DNA of 64,000 bases from Geodermatophilus sp. YIM 151500 (GTDB taxonomy: Bacteria > Actinomycetota > Actinomycetes > Mycobacteriales > Geodermatophilaceae): positions 1 through 64,000 of the forward strand of contig NZ_JAOVZT010000001.1 of NCBI RefSeq assembly GCF_025716945.1, read 5' to 3'. The position numbers were made by a program, and so were the translations under genes. The notes beneath the pieces are model-generated. The model worked only from the letters and a program-made list of their open reading frames with translations, made no database searches and was not told the DNA's origin. Positions 53,854 through 62,931 of this stretch are shown one piece after another; positions within the stretch are counted from its first letter, which is position 1; each line of letters opens with the position of its first letter.

Positions 53854-56429
53854 CGGCGGCCGCTCCCGAGCTCCCCGGGCCTCCCCCGCCGCTGCCCGGG
53901 CTCGACCCGGGCTGGTCGCGGCTGGTCTCCGTGCCCGACCCGGACGGCGGCAAGCGCACCTGGCACGTGCTCGACAACGGCGTCCGCGACGCCGACGTCA
54001 CGCTGCTGTGCGTGCACGGCAACCCCACCTGGTCCTACCTGTGGCGCCGGCTGCTGGCCGCCGCCCCGCCGGGCTGGCGGGTCGTCGCCCCCGACCAGCT
54101 GGGCATGGGCTTCTCCGAGCGGCCGGCCGGGCCGCGGACGCTGCCGCAGCGGGTGGCCGACCTGGGGGCGCTGACCGCCGCCCTCGGCGTGACCGGACCC
54201 GTGGTCACCGTGGGGCACGACTGGGGCGGCGCGATCTCGCTGGGCTGGGCACTGGCGCACCGCCCCCACCTGGCCGGTGTCGTGCTGGCCAACACCGCGG
54301 TCGCCCAGCCCGCGGGCGACCGCGGCCCCGCCCTCATCCGGCTCGCGCACGCCCGCGCCGTCCGCGCCGGGGTCACCGTCGGCACGCCGGTGTTCGTCCG
54401 GGGCGCCACGGCGCTGTCGTGGCCGCCGCTGCCGCGCGAGGTCCGCCGCGCCTTCGCCGCCCCGTACCGCACGGCGGCGCGACGCCGCGCGGTCGGCGAC
54501 TTCGTCGCCGACATCCCGTTCGCCCCCGGCCACCGGTCCCGGCCGGCGCTGGAGGCGATCGCCGCGGGTGTGCGCGGACTCGACGTCCCCGCGCTGCTGC
54601 TGTGGGGTCCGCGCGACCCGGTCTTCGGCGAGCGGTACCTGGTCGACCTGCTGGACCGGCTGCCGGAGGCGGCCGTGCACCGCTACGAGGGCGCCTCGCA
54701 CCTGCTGCCCGAGGACGCACCGCAGTACGCCGACGCGGTGGTCCGGTGGGTGGGCGACCTCGGCACACCGCGGCCGACCGCGCCGGTTCCCCGCGGGGGG
54801 CCCGCCCGCCGGCCGTGGACCGCGCTGGTCGAGCGGGCCGGCGACGACGCGCCCGCCGTGGTCGAGGTCGGCGGCGGCACGGTGAGCTGGGCCGCCCTCG
54901 CCGACCGGGTGGGGGCGTTGGCCGCGGGGCTGGCGGCGGCCGGCGTCCGCCCGGGGCAGCGGATCGCCCTGCTCGTCGAGCCCTCGGCCGACCTCACCGC
55001 CACCGTCTACGCCGCCTGGCGCGCCGGGGCGGTGGTCGTCGTGGCCGACAAGGGGCTCGGCCTCGCCGGCATGCGCCGCGCGCTGCGCGGCGCGCACGTC
55101 GACTGGGTGGTCGGCGGGGCGCCGGGCCTGACCGCCGCGCGGTTGCTGGGGCTGCCGGGACGGCGGATCGCCGCCGGCCGGCTCGGGGCCGGCGCCCGCA
55201 GGGCGCTCGGCGCGGCGCAGGACCTCACCGGCCTGGAGGCGCTCGGCCGGGCCGCGCCCGCGCCGCCCGAGCCGCCGGCCGACGCCGAGTGCGCCGTCGT
55301 CTTCACCTCCGGCGCCACCGGCCCGGCGAAGGGCGTGGTCTACACCCATCGCGCGGTCGCCGCGCAGCTGGAGCTGGTCCGGACGACGTACGGCCTCGGG
55401 CCCGGCGACCGGCTGGTCGCCGCCTTCGCGCCGTTCGCGATCCTCGGCCCCGGCCTGGGCATCGGCTCGGCCGTGCCCGACGTCGACGTCACCGCCCCCG
55501 GCACGCTGACCGCGCCGCTGCTGGCCGATGCCGTCGCGGCCGTCGGCGGCACGGTGGTCTTCGCCTCCCCCGCGGCGCTGCGCCGGGTGCTGGCCACGGC
55601 CGGTGAGCTGTCGGCCGCCCAGCGGGCCGCCCTCGGGAGGGTGCGGCTGCTGATGTCGGCCGGCGCGCCGGTGCCGGCGCCGCTGCTGCGCGCGCTGCGG
55701 GCGGTGCTGCCGGCGGCCGACCTGCGCACGCCGTACGGCATGACCGAGGCGCTGCCGGTCACCGACGTCTCGCTCGACGAGGTCGAGGCGGCCGGCGCGG
55801 GCGAGGGCGTGTGCGTGGGCCGCCCGCTGCCCGGCGTCGAGGTCGCGGTCAGCCCGCTGACCGGCTCGGGCGCGGCCGCCGGGCCGCTCACCGACCGGCC
55901 GGGGGGGACCGGGGAGGTCTGCGTGCGCGCGGCCCACGTCAAGGAGCGCTACGACGCGCTGTGGGCCACCGAGCGGGCGGCCTCGCGCGACCCCGGCTGG
56001 CACCGCACGGGCGACGTGGGGCACCTCGACGGCGCCGGTCGGCTGTGGATCGAGGGCCGCCTGCAGCACGTGGTCACCACCGCGGCCGGCCCGCTCACCC
56101 CGGTCGGCGCCGAGCAGCGGGTGGAGGCGCTCGCCGCCGTGGCCGCCGCGGCCTGCGTCGGCGTGGGGCCGCCCGGCGGGCAGGCGGTCGTGGTCGTCGT
56201 CGTCCCGGCGGCCGGCGCCCCGCGCGGAGAGCGGCTGCGGCTGGCCCCGACCGCGCTCGCCGACGCCGTCCGGGCGGCGGCGCGCGTCGACGTGGCCGCC
56301 GTGCTCGTCGCCGGCCGGCTGCCGGTCGACGTGCGGCACCAGTCGAAGGTCGACCGGGCGGAGGTGGCCCGCCGGGCGGCGCGCCTGCTGGCCGGCAGCC
56401 GGACGTCGGGACGCGCCCGCCGGCGATGA
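53850..56429 (+). CDS. oleBC: OleBC fusion: beta-lactone decarboxylase plus beta-lactone synthetase
   Basis: 859-residue fusion. Residues 1-310 are OleB, haloalkane-dehalogenase-like alpha/beta-hydrolase (LLCVHGNPTWSYLWRRLL, VGHDWGG with Asp124, GASHLLPED with His284), which opens the beta-lactone with loss of CO2 to give the alkene. Residues from about 320 are OleC, an AMP-forming ligase-like beta-lactone synthetase: FTSGATGPAKGVVYTH (485-500), TPYGMTEALPVT, TGDVGHLDGAGRLWIEGRLQHVV, with Lys in VRHQSKVDR. OleBC fusions are known in Actinobacteria. GTG 53850 overlaps oleA; the stop overlaps oleD (ATGA). Confidence 0.9.
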   Translation: MTAAAPELPGPPPPLPGLDPGWSRLVSVPDPDGGKRTWHVLDNGVRDADVTLLCVHGNPTWSYLWRRLLAAAPPGWRVVAPDQLGMGFSERPAGPRTLPQRVADLGALTAALGVTGPVVTVGHDWGGAISLGWALAHRPHLAGVVLANTAVAQPAGDRGPALIRLAHARAVRAGVTVGTPVFVRGATALSWPPLPREVRRAFAAPYRTAARRRAVGDFVADIPFAPGHRSRPALEAIAAGVRGLDVPALLLWGPRDPVFGERYLVDLLDRLPEAAVHRYEGASHLLPEDAPQYADAVVRWVGDLGTPRPTAPVPRGGPARRPWTALVERAGDDAPAVVEVGGGTVSWAALADRVGALAAGLAAAGVRPGQRIALLVEPSADLTATVYAAWRAGAVVVVADKGLGLAGMRRALRGAHVDWVVGGAPGLTAARLLGLPGRRIAAGRLGAGARRALGAAQDLTGLEALGRAAPAPPEPPADAECAVVFTSGATGPAKGVVYTHRAVAAQLELVRTTYGLGPGDRLVAAFAPFAILGPGLGIGSAVPDVDVTAPGTLTAPLLADAVAAVGGTVVFASPAALRRVLATAGELSAAQRAALGRVRLLMSAGAPVPAPLLRALRAVLPAADLRTPYGMTEALPVTDVSLDEVEAAGAGEGVCVGRPLPGVEVAVSPLTGSGAAAGPLTDRPGGTGEVCVRAAHVKERYDALWATERAASRDPGWHRTGDVGHLDGAGRLWIEGRLQHVVTTAAGPLTPVGAEQRVEALAAVAAAACVGVGPPGGQAVVVVVVPAAGAPRGERLRLAPTALADAVRAAARVDVAAVLVAGRLPVDVRHQSKVDRAEVARRAARLLAGSRTSGRARRR

Positions 56430-57397
56430 GGGTGCTGGTGACGGGGGCCAGCGGGATGCTCGGCCGGGCCACGGCGCGGGCCCTGCTCGAGCGCGGCGAC
56501 GAGGTGACCGTGCTGCAGCGCCGTCCGGCGGGGCTGCCGTGCGCGGAGGTGCTCGGCGACGTCGCCGACCCCGCCGCGGTGGGCCGGGCGGTCGCCGGGC
56601 GGGACGCCGTGGTCCACCTGGCCGCGAAGGTCGACGTCACCGGCCGCTGGGCCGAGTACGCCCGCCCCAACGTCGAGGGGACCCGGGTCGTCGTCGAAGC
56701 GTGCCGCGCGGCCGGCGTCGGCCGGCTGGTGCACGTGTCGTCGCCGTCGGTGGCGCACGCCGGCGCGGCCCTGGTCGGGGCCGGCGCCGGCCCGGCCGAT
56801 CCGGACCGGGCCCGCGGGCACTACGCCCGCTCCAAGGCGCTCGCCGAGCGGGCGGCGCTGGCCGCCGACTCGGCCGGGCTGGCGGTGCTCGCCGTGCGCC
56901 CGCACCTGGTCTGGGGACCGGGCGACAGGCAGCTGGTCGAGCGGATCGTGACCCGGGCCCGGGCCGGCCGGCTGCCGCGGATCGGCTCGGGCGCGGCGCT
57001 GGTCGACACGACGTGGGTGGACAACGCGGCCGACGCGCTGGTGGCCGCCGTCGACGCCTGCGGCCCGGTGCACGGCGAGGCGCTGGTCGTGTCCAACGGC
57101 GAACCGCGCCCGATCGCCGAGATCCTCACCCGGCTCTGCGGCGCGGCCGGCGTCCGCGGGCCCCGGGGCCGGGTGCCGTTCCGGGCCGCGTGGCTGGCCG
57201 GCGCCGCCGTCGAGGTCGTCTGGGCGGTCACCGGGCGGCGGGACACCCCGCCGCTGACCCGGTTCCTCGCCGAGCAGCTGGCCACCGCCCACTGGTTCGA
57301 CCAGCGCCGCACCCGGGAGGCGCTGGGCTGGGCGCCGCGCGTGCCGCTGGACGCGGGGTTCGCCCGCCTGGCCGCCTGGTACGCCGCGTCTGCGTGA
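56426..57397 (+). CDS. oleD: OleD, 2-alkyl-3-oxoalkanoate reductase
   Basis: NADPH-dependent reduction of the OleA product to the 2-alkyl-3-hydroxy acid that OleC closes to a beta-lactone. Extended SDR of 323 residues: VLVTGASGMLGRATARALLERGDEV, VVHLAAKVDVTGRWAEYARPNVEGTRVVVEAC, Ser-rich VHVSSPSV, Tyr133 and Lys137 in GHYARSKALAE, and RPHLVWGPGDRQLV. Coupled to oleBC by ATGA overlap, so oleA-oleBC-oleD is one translation-linked operon. Convergent with the RND exporter gene. Confidence 0.92.
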   Translation: MRVLVTGASGMLGRATARALLERGDEVTVLQRRPAGLPCAEVLGDVADPAAVGRAVAGRDAVVHLAAKVDVTGRWAEYARPNVEGTRVVVEACRAAGVGRLVHVSSPSVAHAGAALVGAGAGPADPDRARGHYARSKALAERAALAADSAGLAVLAVRPHLVWGPGDRQLVERIVTRARAGRLPRIGSGAALVDTTWVDNAADALVAAVDACGPVHGEALVVSNGEPRPIAEILTRLCGAAGVRGPRGRVPFRAAWLAGAAVEVVWAVTGRRDTPPLTRFLAEQLATAHWFDQRRTREALGWAPRVPLDAGFARLAAWYAASA

Positions 57398-57484
57398 GGA
57401 GGCGCCGGCGCCGCGGCGCGGCCGGGCGCCGGTCGCAGCGGGGTGACCGGCCGCCGCGGGGTGACCGGCCGGCCCGACCGCCCG

Positions 57485-60400
57485 TCAGGGCACCGGCACC
57501 GGCTCCCGCGGCCGCTCGACCTCCGGGGCGTCGGCCCGGTGCCGCGGCCGGCGGGCGCGGCGGCGCTCCCGCCGGGTCTCCAGCGACGTGTACAGGACCG
57601 GCACCAGCAGCAGGGTCAGCAGCGTCGAGCTGATCAACCCGCCGATGACCACCAGCGCCAGCGGCCGGGAGATGAACACCCCACCCCCGGTGAGGCCGAA
57701 CGCCATGGGGGTCAGCGCCAGCACGGTGGCCGCCGCCGTCATGACGATCGGCCGGACCCGCTTGCGGGCGCCCTCGGTGACCGACTCGGCCAGCGAGCGG
57801 CCCTGCCCCCGGTACTGGTTGACCAGGTCGATGAGAACGATCGCGTTGGTCACCACGATGCCGACGAGCATCAGCACGCCGATCAGCGCCGGGACGCCGA
57901 GCGGGGTGCCCGTGGCCAGCAGCACCAGCAGCGCCCCGGTCGCCGCGAACGGCACCGACACCAGCAGGATCAGCGGCTGGGCCAGGCTGCGGAAGGTCCC
58001 CACCATCACGAGGTAGACGATCACCACCGCGACGGCCAGCGCCAGGCCGAGGTCGGCGAAGGCCTCGCTCTGGTCGGACGCGACACCCCCGATGGACACC
58101 TGCACCCCGGGCGGCAGGTCGAGCCCGTCGACGGCGGCCTGCAGCTCGGCGGTGAGCGTGCCCAGGTCGGCACCGGACGGGGTGGCCGAGATCGTCGCGC
58201 TGCGCTCGCCGTCGACGCGGCTGACCGAGCTGGGCACCTCCACCTGCTCGACGTCGGCCACCCGCGGCAGCGGCACCGGCCCGGTCGGCGTGGGCAGGAC
58301 GACCGCGCGCAGCTGCTCGACGGTCTGCGGCGGGGCCGGCGGCCGGAGGACGACCGGCGTGGCGACGCCGTCGACGTCGACGCTGCCCACGGGCACGGCC
58401 GACGACAGGCCGGCCAGCGTCTGCGTCACCTGCGCCTCGGTCAGCCCGACCCGCGCGGCCGCCACCGGGTCGACGACCACCCGGACGACCGGCAGGGCAC
58501 CGGTGAGGTCGTTGGTCACGTCGGTGGCCCCGGGGACGCCGGCGACGGCCTCCTCGACCCGCTCGGCGGCCGCGGCCAGCTCGCCGGCGTCCCCGGCCCG
58601 CACCAGCACGTCGACGGTGCTCGGGCCGAAGCCCGAACCGGCCGCGGCGACGGTGACGTCCCCGACCCCGGCCAGGCCCTCGGCGGTCGACCGGATGCGC
58701 TCCCGCGCCGCCTCGGCGTCGGCGTCCGCGTCCAGCGTCACCGCGAAGGTCGCCCGCGGAGCGCCGCCCCCGCCGGCGAAGGCGGCGAAGCCGCCGGCCG
58801 AGCCGACGGTGGTCTGAACCGTCTCCACCCCCGGCAGCCCGACCAGCTCCTGCTCCAGCGTCCGGGCCCGCTCGTCCTGCGCGGCCAGGCTGGTGCCGGC
58901 CGGGTGGGCGGCGGTCACCGTGACCGTGTTCTGCCCCGAGTCCCCGATGAAGTTCGTCTGCAGCAGCGGGGTGAGCGCCAGCGTGCCGACGAGGAGGACG
59001 AGCGCGCCCGCCACCGTCCACCGGCGGTGGGCCAGCACCGCCGCGAGGGCCGGCACGTAGAGCCGCTGCAGCCAGGTGCGCCGCTCGGCGGCCTCCGCCT
59101 CCGCCCGTTCGCGGGCGAGCTCGACCGGGTCCCGGTCGCCCTCGGGCGCCCGCAGGAACACCGAGGCCAGCGCCGGCACGATGGTGAGCGAGACGACCAG
59201 CGAGGCGAGCAGCGCGATGGCGACGGTGAGCGCGAACGGCCGGAACAGCTCGCCGACCATGCCGCCCACGAGCGCGATGGGGACGAACACCGCCGCCGTC
59301 GCGATCGTCGACGAGGTGACCGCCGCGGCGACCTCGCCGACCGCCCGCACGATGGCCGCCGTCCGCCCCTCGCCGTAGGACAGGTGCCGCCTGATGTTCT
59401 CGATCACCACGATCGAGTCGTCGACCACGCGGCCGATCGAGACGGTCAGCGCGCCGAGCGTGAGGATGTTCAGCGAGAAGCCCGCGACCTGCAGCGCGAT
59501 GAACGTGACGCACAGCGAGACGGGGATCGAGACGGCCGACACCAGGGTGGAACGCACCGACGTCAGGAACACCAGGATGATCACCAGCGCGAAGACCAGG
59601 CCGAGCCCGCCCTCGGTCGCCAGCCCCTCGATGGACTCCTCGATGAACGGCGCCTGGTCGAAGACGACCGCCACGACGCTGCCCTCGCCCAGCGCCGACC
59701 GGACGTCGGGCAGCACCTCCCGCACCGCGCGGGAGATCTCCACGGTGTTCCCGTCGGGGGTCGAGGTGAGGCCCACCGCGAGCGCCGGTTCGCCGTTGAC
59801 GCGCGAGTAGGCCGTCGGCGGGGCCGTGCCCGGCTCGACGCGGGCTACCTGGCCCAGCGTCGTCACGGCGCCGGCGGCGCCGGTGAGCGGCACGGCGCGC
59901 AGGTCCTGGACCGAGGTGAGCCGCGAGCCGGCCTGGACCGGCAGCGAGCGGTCGCCCTCGGTCACCGTCCCGGCCGGCAGCACCACGCCGTTGTCCTGCA
60001 GCACCGTGGTGACCTGCGCCGGCGACAGCCCGGCGGCGGCGAGGCCGGCGGGGTCGAGCGTGATCTCCACGCGGGGCTCGTCAGCGCCGGTGACCGTCAC
60101 CTCGCGGACGCCGTCGATCCGCTCGAACAGCGGGACGACGTCGGCCTCGACCCGGTCGGCGACGTCGGCCGGGTCGCCGCGTGCGGCGACGGCCAGCTGG
60201 ACGACGGGGAGGTCGGCCAGGGATCCGACGAGGACCTCCGGCTCGACGCCCTCGGGCAGCTGGGTGGCGGTCCGCGCGACCGCCGTCCGCAGCTCGTCGG
60301 TCGCGGCGTCGAGGTCGGAGCCGTACTCGAGCTCGACGGCGATGGTGGCCAGCCCGGTGCTCGCGGTGGAGGTGACGGCGAGGACGCCGTCGACCGAGCC

Positions 60401-60616
60401 GATCGCCTGCTCGAGCGGCTCGACGACCTGCCGTTCCACCACCTCGGGCGAGGCGCCCGGCTGGGCGGCCAGGACCGCGGCGGCCGGGATCCGCAGCGAC
60501 GGGATCAGCTCCTGCTTCAGCGAGCCGGCCGACACCAGGCCGAAGACGAGGACCGCGATCGTCGCGAGCGCGACCAGGGCCCGGTTGCGCAGCGACAGGA
60601 CGGCGAGACGGGACAC
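57485..60616 (-). CDS. RND-superfamily efflux permease (HAE1-like)
   Basis: 1043 residues, two halves each with six membrane segments and a large extracytoplasmic loop. LAVLSLRNRALVALATIAVLVFGLVSAGSLKQELIPSLRIPAAAVLAAQPGASPEVVERQVVEPLEQAIGSVDGV is the classic AcrB/HAE1 start. TM4-like FSLNILTLGALTVSIGRVVDDSIVVIENI contains the Asp pair of the proton relay. A C-terminal equivalent is GVPALIGVLMLVGIVVTNAIVLIDLVNQ. GTG 60616 has GGAGG at 5-base spacing. No membrane-fusion or outer-membrane partner is present, as expected in a Gram-positive. Divergent from a MarR gene with a shared palindrome. Confidence 0.9.
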   Translation of the reverse strand: MSRLAVLSLRNRALVALATIAVLVFGLVSAGSLKQELIPSLRIPAAAVLAAQPGASPEVVERQVVEPLEQAIGSVDGVLAVTSTASTGLATIAVELEYGSDLDAATDELRTAVARTATQLPEGVEPEVLVGSLADLPVVQLAVAARGDPADVADRVEADVVPLFERIDGVREVTVTGADEPRVEITLDPAGLAAAGLSPAQVTTVLQDNGVVLPAGTVTEGDRSLPVQAGSRLTSVQDLRAVPLTGAAGAVTTLGQVARVEPGTAPPTAYSRVNGEPALAVGLTSTPDGNTVEISRAVREVLPDVRSALGEGSVVAVVFDQAPFIEESIEGLATEGGLGLVFALVIILVFLTSVRSTLVSAVSIPVSLCVTFIALQVAGFSLNILTLGALTVSIGRVVDDSIVVIENIRRHLSYGEGRTAAIVRAVGEVAAAVTSSTIATAAVFVPIALVGGMVGELFRPFALTVAIALLASLVVSLTIVPALASVFLRAPEGDRDPVELARERAEAEAAERRTWLQRLYVPALAAVLAHRRWTVAGALVLLVGTLALTPLLQTNFIGDSGQNTVTVTAAHPAGTSLAAQDERARTLEQELVGLPGVETVQTTVGSAGGFAAFAGGGGAPRATFAVTLDADADAEAARERIRSTAEGLAGVGDVTVAAAGSGFGPSTVDVLVRAGDAGELAAAAERVEEAVAGVPGATDVTNDLTGALPVVRVVVDPVAAARVGLTEAQVTQTLAGLSSAVPVGSVDVDGVATPVVLRPPAPPQTVEQLRAVVLPTPTGPVPLPRVADVEQVEVPSSVSRVDGERSATISATPSGADLGTLTAELQAAVDGLDLPPGVQVSIGGVASDQSEAFADLGLALAVAVVIVYLVMVGTFRSLAQPLILLVSVPFAATGALLVLLATGTPLGVPALIGVLMLVGIVVTNAIVLIDLVNQYRGQGRSLAESVTEGARKRVRPIVMTAAATVLALTPMAFGLTGGGVFISRPLALVVIGGLISSTLLTLLLVPVLYTSLETRRERRRARRPRHRADAPEVERPREPVPVP

Positions 60617-60651
60617 CGGGCCTCCAGCGGCAGCGGACCGCCGGCCCGCGA

Positions 60652-60676
60652 GGTACTTTGCGTGAGCCAAAGTACC
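60652..60676. promoter_or_regulatory. MarR-type operator palindrome
   Basis: GGTACTTTG at 60652-60660 and its exact complement CAAAGTACC at 60668-60676 are separated by 7 bases. It stands out as the most AT-rich site in this region, 36 bases upstream of the RND gene start and 32 bases upstream of the MarR gene start, so one dimer could repress both. Confidence 0.85.
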
Positions 60677-60707
60677 GGGCGCGAGCCGCACCGCAGGGAG
60701 GACGCGC

Positions 60708-61208
60708 GTGACACCCGACACCTCCGGCGACACGGGCTCGGTGGCGGGGCGCAGCGTGCCCCCGGACGTGGCCGAGGTGCTCCGCCTGGCGGAGGAGGTC
60801 GGGGCCTACGGCGTCCGCCGGCGGCTGGGCACCCTGCTGCACACGCCGCTGACGGTGCAGCAGCTGCGCTGCCTGACGATCCTCGTCGTCCAGGGGACGG
60901 CGACCCCCCACGTGCTCAGCGAGGCGCTGGAGGTGACGCCGGCGACGCTGACCGGCATCGCCGACCGCCTGGTGCGGGCCGGGATGGTCACCCGGCGGCC
61001 GGACGAGCGGGACGGCCGGGGACGGCGGCTGGCGCCCACACCGGCGGCGCAGGAGGTCGTGCGTCAGCTGATGGCCTCCGACATCGAGGCCGACGCCGCC
61101 GTGCTGTCGGCCCTGACGGCCGAGGAGCTGGCCGGCATCCGCCTCGGGCTGTCGGGGGTGCTCCGCGTGCTCCGCGCCTCGGCGGACGACGGTCCGGCCG
61201 CGCGCTGA
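60708..61208 (+). CDS. MarR-family transcriptional regulator
   Basis: 166 residues. Winged helix at about 45-110: LTVQQLRCLTILVVQGTATPHVLSEALEVTPATLTGIADRLVRAGMVTRRPDERDGRGRRLAPTPAAQEVV, including the D-x-R-D-x-R wing motif (DERDGRGRR). N- and C-terminal helices form the dimer interface. Divergent from the RND exporter with a palindrome between them, the standard layout for a substrate-relieved repressor of an exporter. Confidence 0.9.
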   Translation: MTPDTSGDTGSVAGRSVPPDVAEVLRLAEEVGAYGVRRRLGTLLHTPLTVQQLRCLTILVVQGTATPHVLSEALEVTPATLTGIADRLVRAGMVTRRPDERDGRGRRLAPTPAAQEVVRQLMASDIEADAAVLSALTAEELAGIRLGLSGVLRVLRASADDGPAAR

Positions 61209-61257
61209 CCCCGACCCGCACGTCAGCGCACGCCGTCGGCCGGCGGCGCACGCCGCC

Positions 61258-61283
61258 GGCTCGGCTCGGCTCGGCTCGGCTCA
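61258..61283. repeat. GGCTC pentanucleotide repeat
   Basis: Five tandem copies of GGCTC ending at the stop of the minus-strand gene that begins at 61658. Slippage-prone; no regulatory meaning apparent. Confidence 0.8.
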
Positions 61284-61658
61284 GCGGCGGTGCCAGCGGA
61301 CGGCGCCGCCCGCGGCGAGCCCCAGCACGACCGAGGACAGGACGGCGCTGCGGCGGGCGACGTCGCCGGTGTGCCGGGAGGTCCAGACCGCGGCGGCGTC
61401 CAGCGCGGTGAGCAGCAGCGTCACCTCGGTGGTGCGGCGGGCCTGCGGCGGCGGGCTGGCCAGGAGGGCGGCGCCCATGGCGATGTTGCGCGCGGCGACC
61501 AGCCGCACCAGCAGCGGCAGCGCCGCGTCGTCCGTGGTCGCGTCCCGGCGCACGCCGAGCAGACGGGTGATCGCCCGGGGCGCGAACAGGCCGGCCGTGC
61601 CCAGCCAGATCGACAGGGTTCCGACGCTCTTCCGGCTGACGTCCCACTCGCTGGTCAC
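61281..61658 (-). CDS. Small membrane protein, DUF4267-like
   Basis: 125 residues with three to four hydrophobic segments: SVGTLSIWLGTAGLFAPRAITRLLGV, LLVRLVAARNIAMGAALLASP, TTEVTLLLTALDAAAVW and AVLSSVVLGLAAGGAVRW. The early G-L-F-A-P-R and central R-L-V-A-A-R-N-I-x-x-G pattern resembles small DUF4267-type membrane proteins, from memory. GTG 61658 lies 6 bases after the stop of the upstream membrane protein gene, so it is part of the methyltransferase operon. Function unknown. Confidence 0.65.
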   Translation of the reverse strand: MTSEWDVSRKSVGTLSIWLGTAGLFAPRAITRLLGVRRDATTDDAALPLLVRLVAARNIAMGAALLASPPPQARRTTEVTLLLTALDAAAVWTSRHTGDVARRSAVLSSVVLGLAAGGAVRWHRR

Positions 61659-61664
61659 GGTCGC

Positions 61665-62240
61665 CTACTGCCCGGTGCCCGGGTCGCTCGAACCCCCCGC
61701 CCGCGCACCGGCGGCGCGGGCGGCCAGCACGAGGACCAGCGCGAGGATCGGCAGCGTTCCCCACGTGGCGACCACGTCGCTGACCGTGGCCACGGCGAAC
61801 GCGCCGGCGGCCGGGGTGTCGAGCGGGCCCAGCACGTGCTCCGCGCCGAGGGCGGCCACGGACACCGGGACGGTGATCAGCGCCGAGATGCCGCCGCCGA
61901 CGACGACGCCGGCGGCCACCGCGCTCGGCGCCGTCCGCACCGCCCGCCAGGCCAGGCCGGCGCCGCGGCCCAGCGCGCCGCGCGGCCGCAGGCCGCCGCC
62001 GTCGGGCAGGGCGGCGACCGCGCCGGTCACCCACAGCTGGGCGGCCAGGCCGGTGAGGAAACCGACCAGGTCGACCGCGAGCGCGGCGGCGAGGCTGGGG
62101 CTGCTCCACACCGGCAGGTGCCGGAGCACGTCGGGCACGGCGTTGACCAGCGCGGCCGCGCCCGCCGCCAGGAAGGCGGGTCCCGGGGAGCGGACCAGCA
62201 GGCGCAGGGCGGCCCGGACGACGGCGACCGGCCCGGTCAC
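61665..62240 (-). CDS. Multi-pass membrane protein of unknown function
   Basis: 191 residues with about five membrane segments, including AAGAAALVNAVPDVLRHLPVW, ALAVDLVGFLTGLAAQLWVTGAVAAL, AVAAGVVVGGGISALITVPVSVAALG and TLPILALVLVLAARAAG. No family recognised. GTG 62240 overlaps the methyltransferase stop (GTGA at 62237-62240), so it is translated with that enzyme. The longer open frame upstream is the shadow of the methyltransferase gene. Confidence 0.6.
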   Translation of the reverse strand: MTGPVAVVRAALRLLVRSPGPAFLAAGAAALVNAVPDVLRHLPVWSSPSLAAALAVDLVGFLTGLAAQLWVTGAVAALPDGGGLRPRGALGRGAGLAWRAVRTAPSAVAAGVVVGGGISALITVPVSVAALGAEHVLGPLDTPAAGAFAVATVSDVVATWGTLPILALVLVLAARAAGARAGGSSDPGTGQ

Positions 62241-62866
62241 CGCGAGCGCGGGGCCACGATCTGCACCCAGCGGTCGCCGGCGCCGGTGCGGAGCCGGCTC
62301 GGATCGACCTGCAGGCCGGCGTCGCGGAGCGCGGTCACCAGCTGCCGGACGTCGAACCGGTCGGCCGGGTGGCGGGAGACGGCGCGCAGCCACGGGGCGT
62401 CGACCACGCGCGAGGTCATCTCGGTGAGCGCGAACAGCCCGCCCGGGCGCAGCACGCGGCCGGCCTCCCGCACAGCGGCCCGCCAGTCGTCGACGTGGTG
62501 CAGGGCGTGGAAGCTCACGACCAGGTCGACGCTGCCGTCGTCCACGGGCAGGGCGGTGGCGTCGCCGACCTCGAACCGCACCCGGTCGCCGAGGTCGGCG
62601 CAGCGGCGGCGCGCCCGCTCGACCGACGCGGCGTGCACGTCGAAGGCCCGCACGTCCGTGGCGCCGAACCGGGTGACCGCCACCCGGGCACCCAGGCCGC
62701 GCCGGCCGGTGCCGATCTCGACGCAGCTCCCCCCCAGCGCGCCGAGCCGGGCCAGCCGGGACCCCTCGATCCGCAGGCCGAACTCGTAGCGCAGCCGCGA
62801 GTCGACCCACAGGCGGTTGGCGTCCAGGAAGGTGGGGGGCGGGGTGCTCCGCCGGGTGCCGGCCAT
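62237..62866 (-). CDS. Class I SAM-dependent methyltransferase
   Basis: 209 residues. The SAM-binding landmarks are present: CVEIGTGRRGLGARVAV (motif I), VRAFDVHAASVERARRR (acidic end of strand 2), GDATALPVDDGSVDLVVSFHALHHVDDWRAAVREAGRVLRPGGLFALTEM (motifs II-III, UbiE/Methyltransf_11 type). ATG 62866 lacks a strong ribosome site. The substrate is unknown; coupling to two small membrane proteins suggests a lipid or membrane-associated substrate, which is inference. Confidence 0.85.
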   Translation of the reverse strand: MAGTRRSTPPPTFLDANRLWVDSRLRYEFGLRIEGSRLARLGALGGSCVEIGTGRRGLGARVAVTRFGATDVRAFDVHAASVERARRRCADLGDRVRFEVGDATALPVDDGSVDLVVSFHALHHVDDWRAAVREAGRVLRPGGLFALTEMTSRVVDAPWLRAVSRHPADRFDVRQLVTALRDAGLQVDPSRLRTGAGDRWVQIVAPRSR

Positions 62867-62931
62867 GGCGGGCGACCTACCCGCGCGGGACGACCCGACA
62901 CCCGCTGCGGCCGGCGTGCGAGAGTGGCGCC

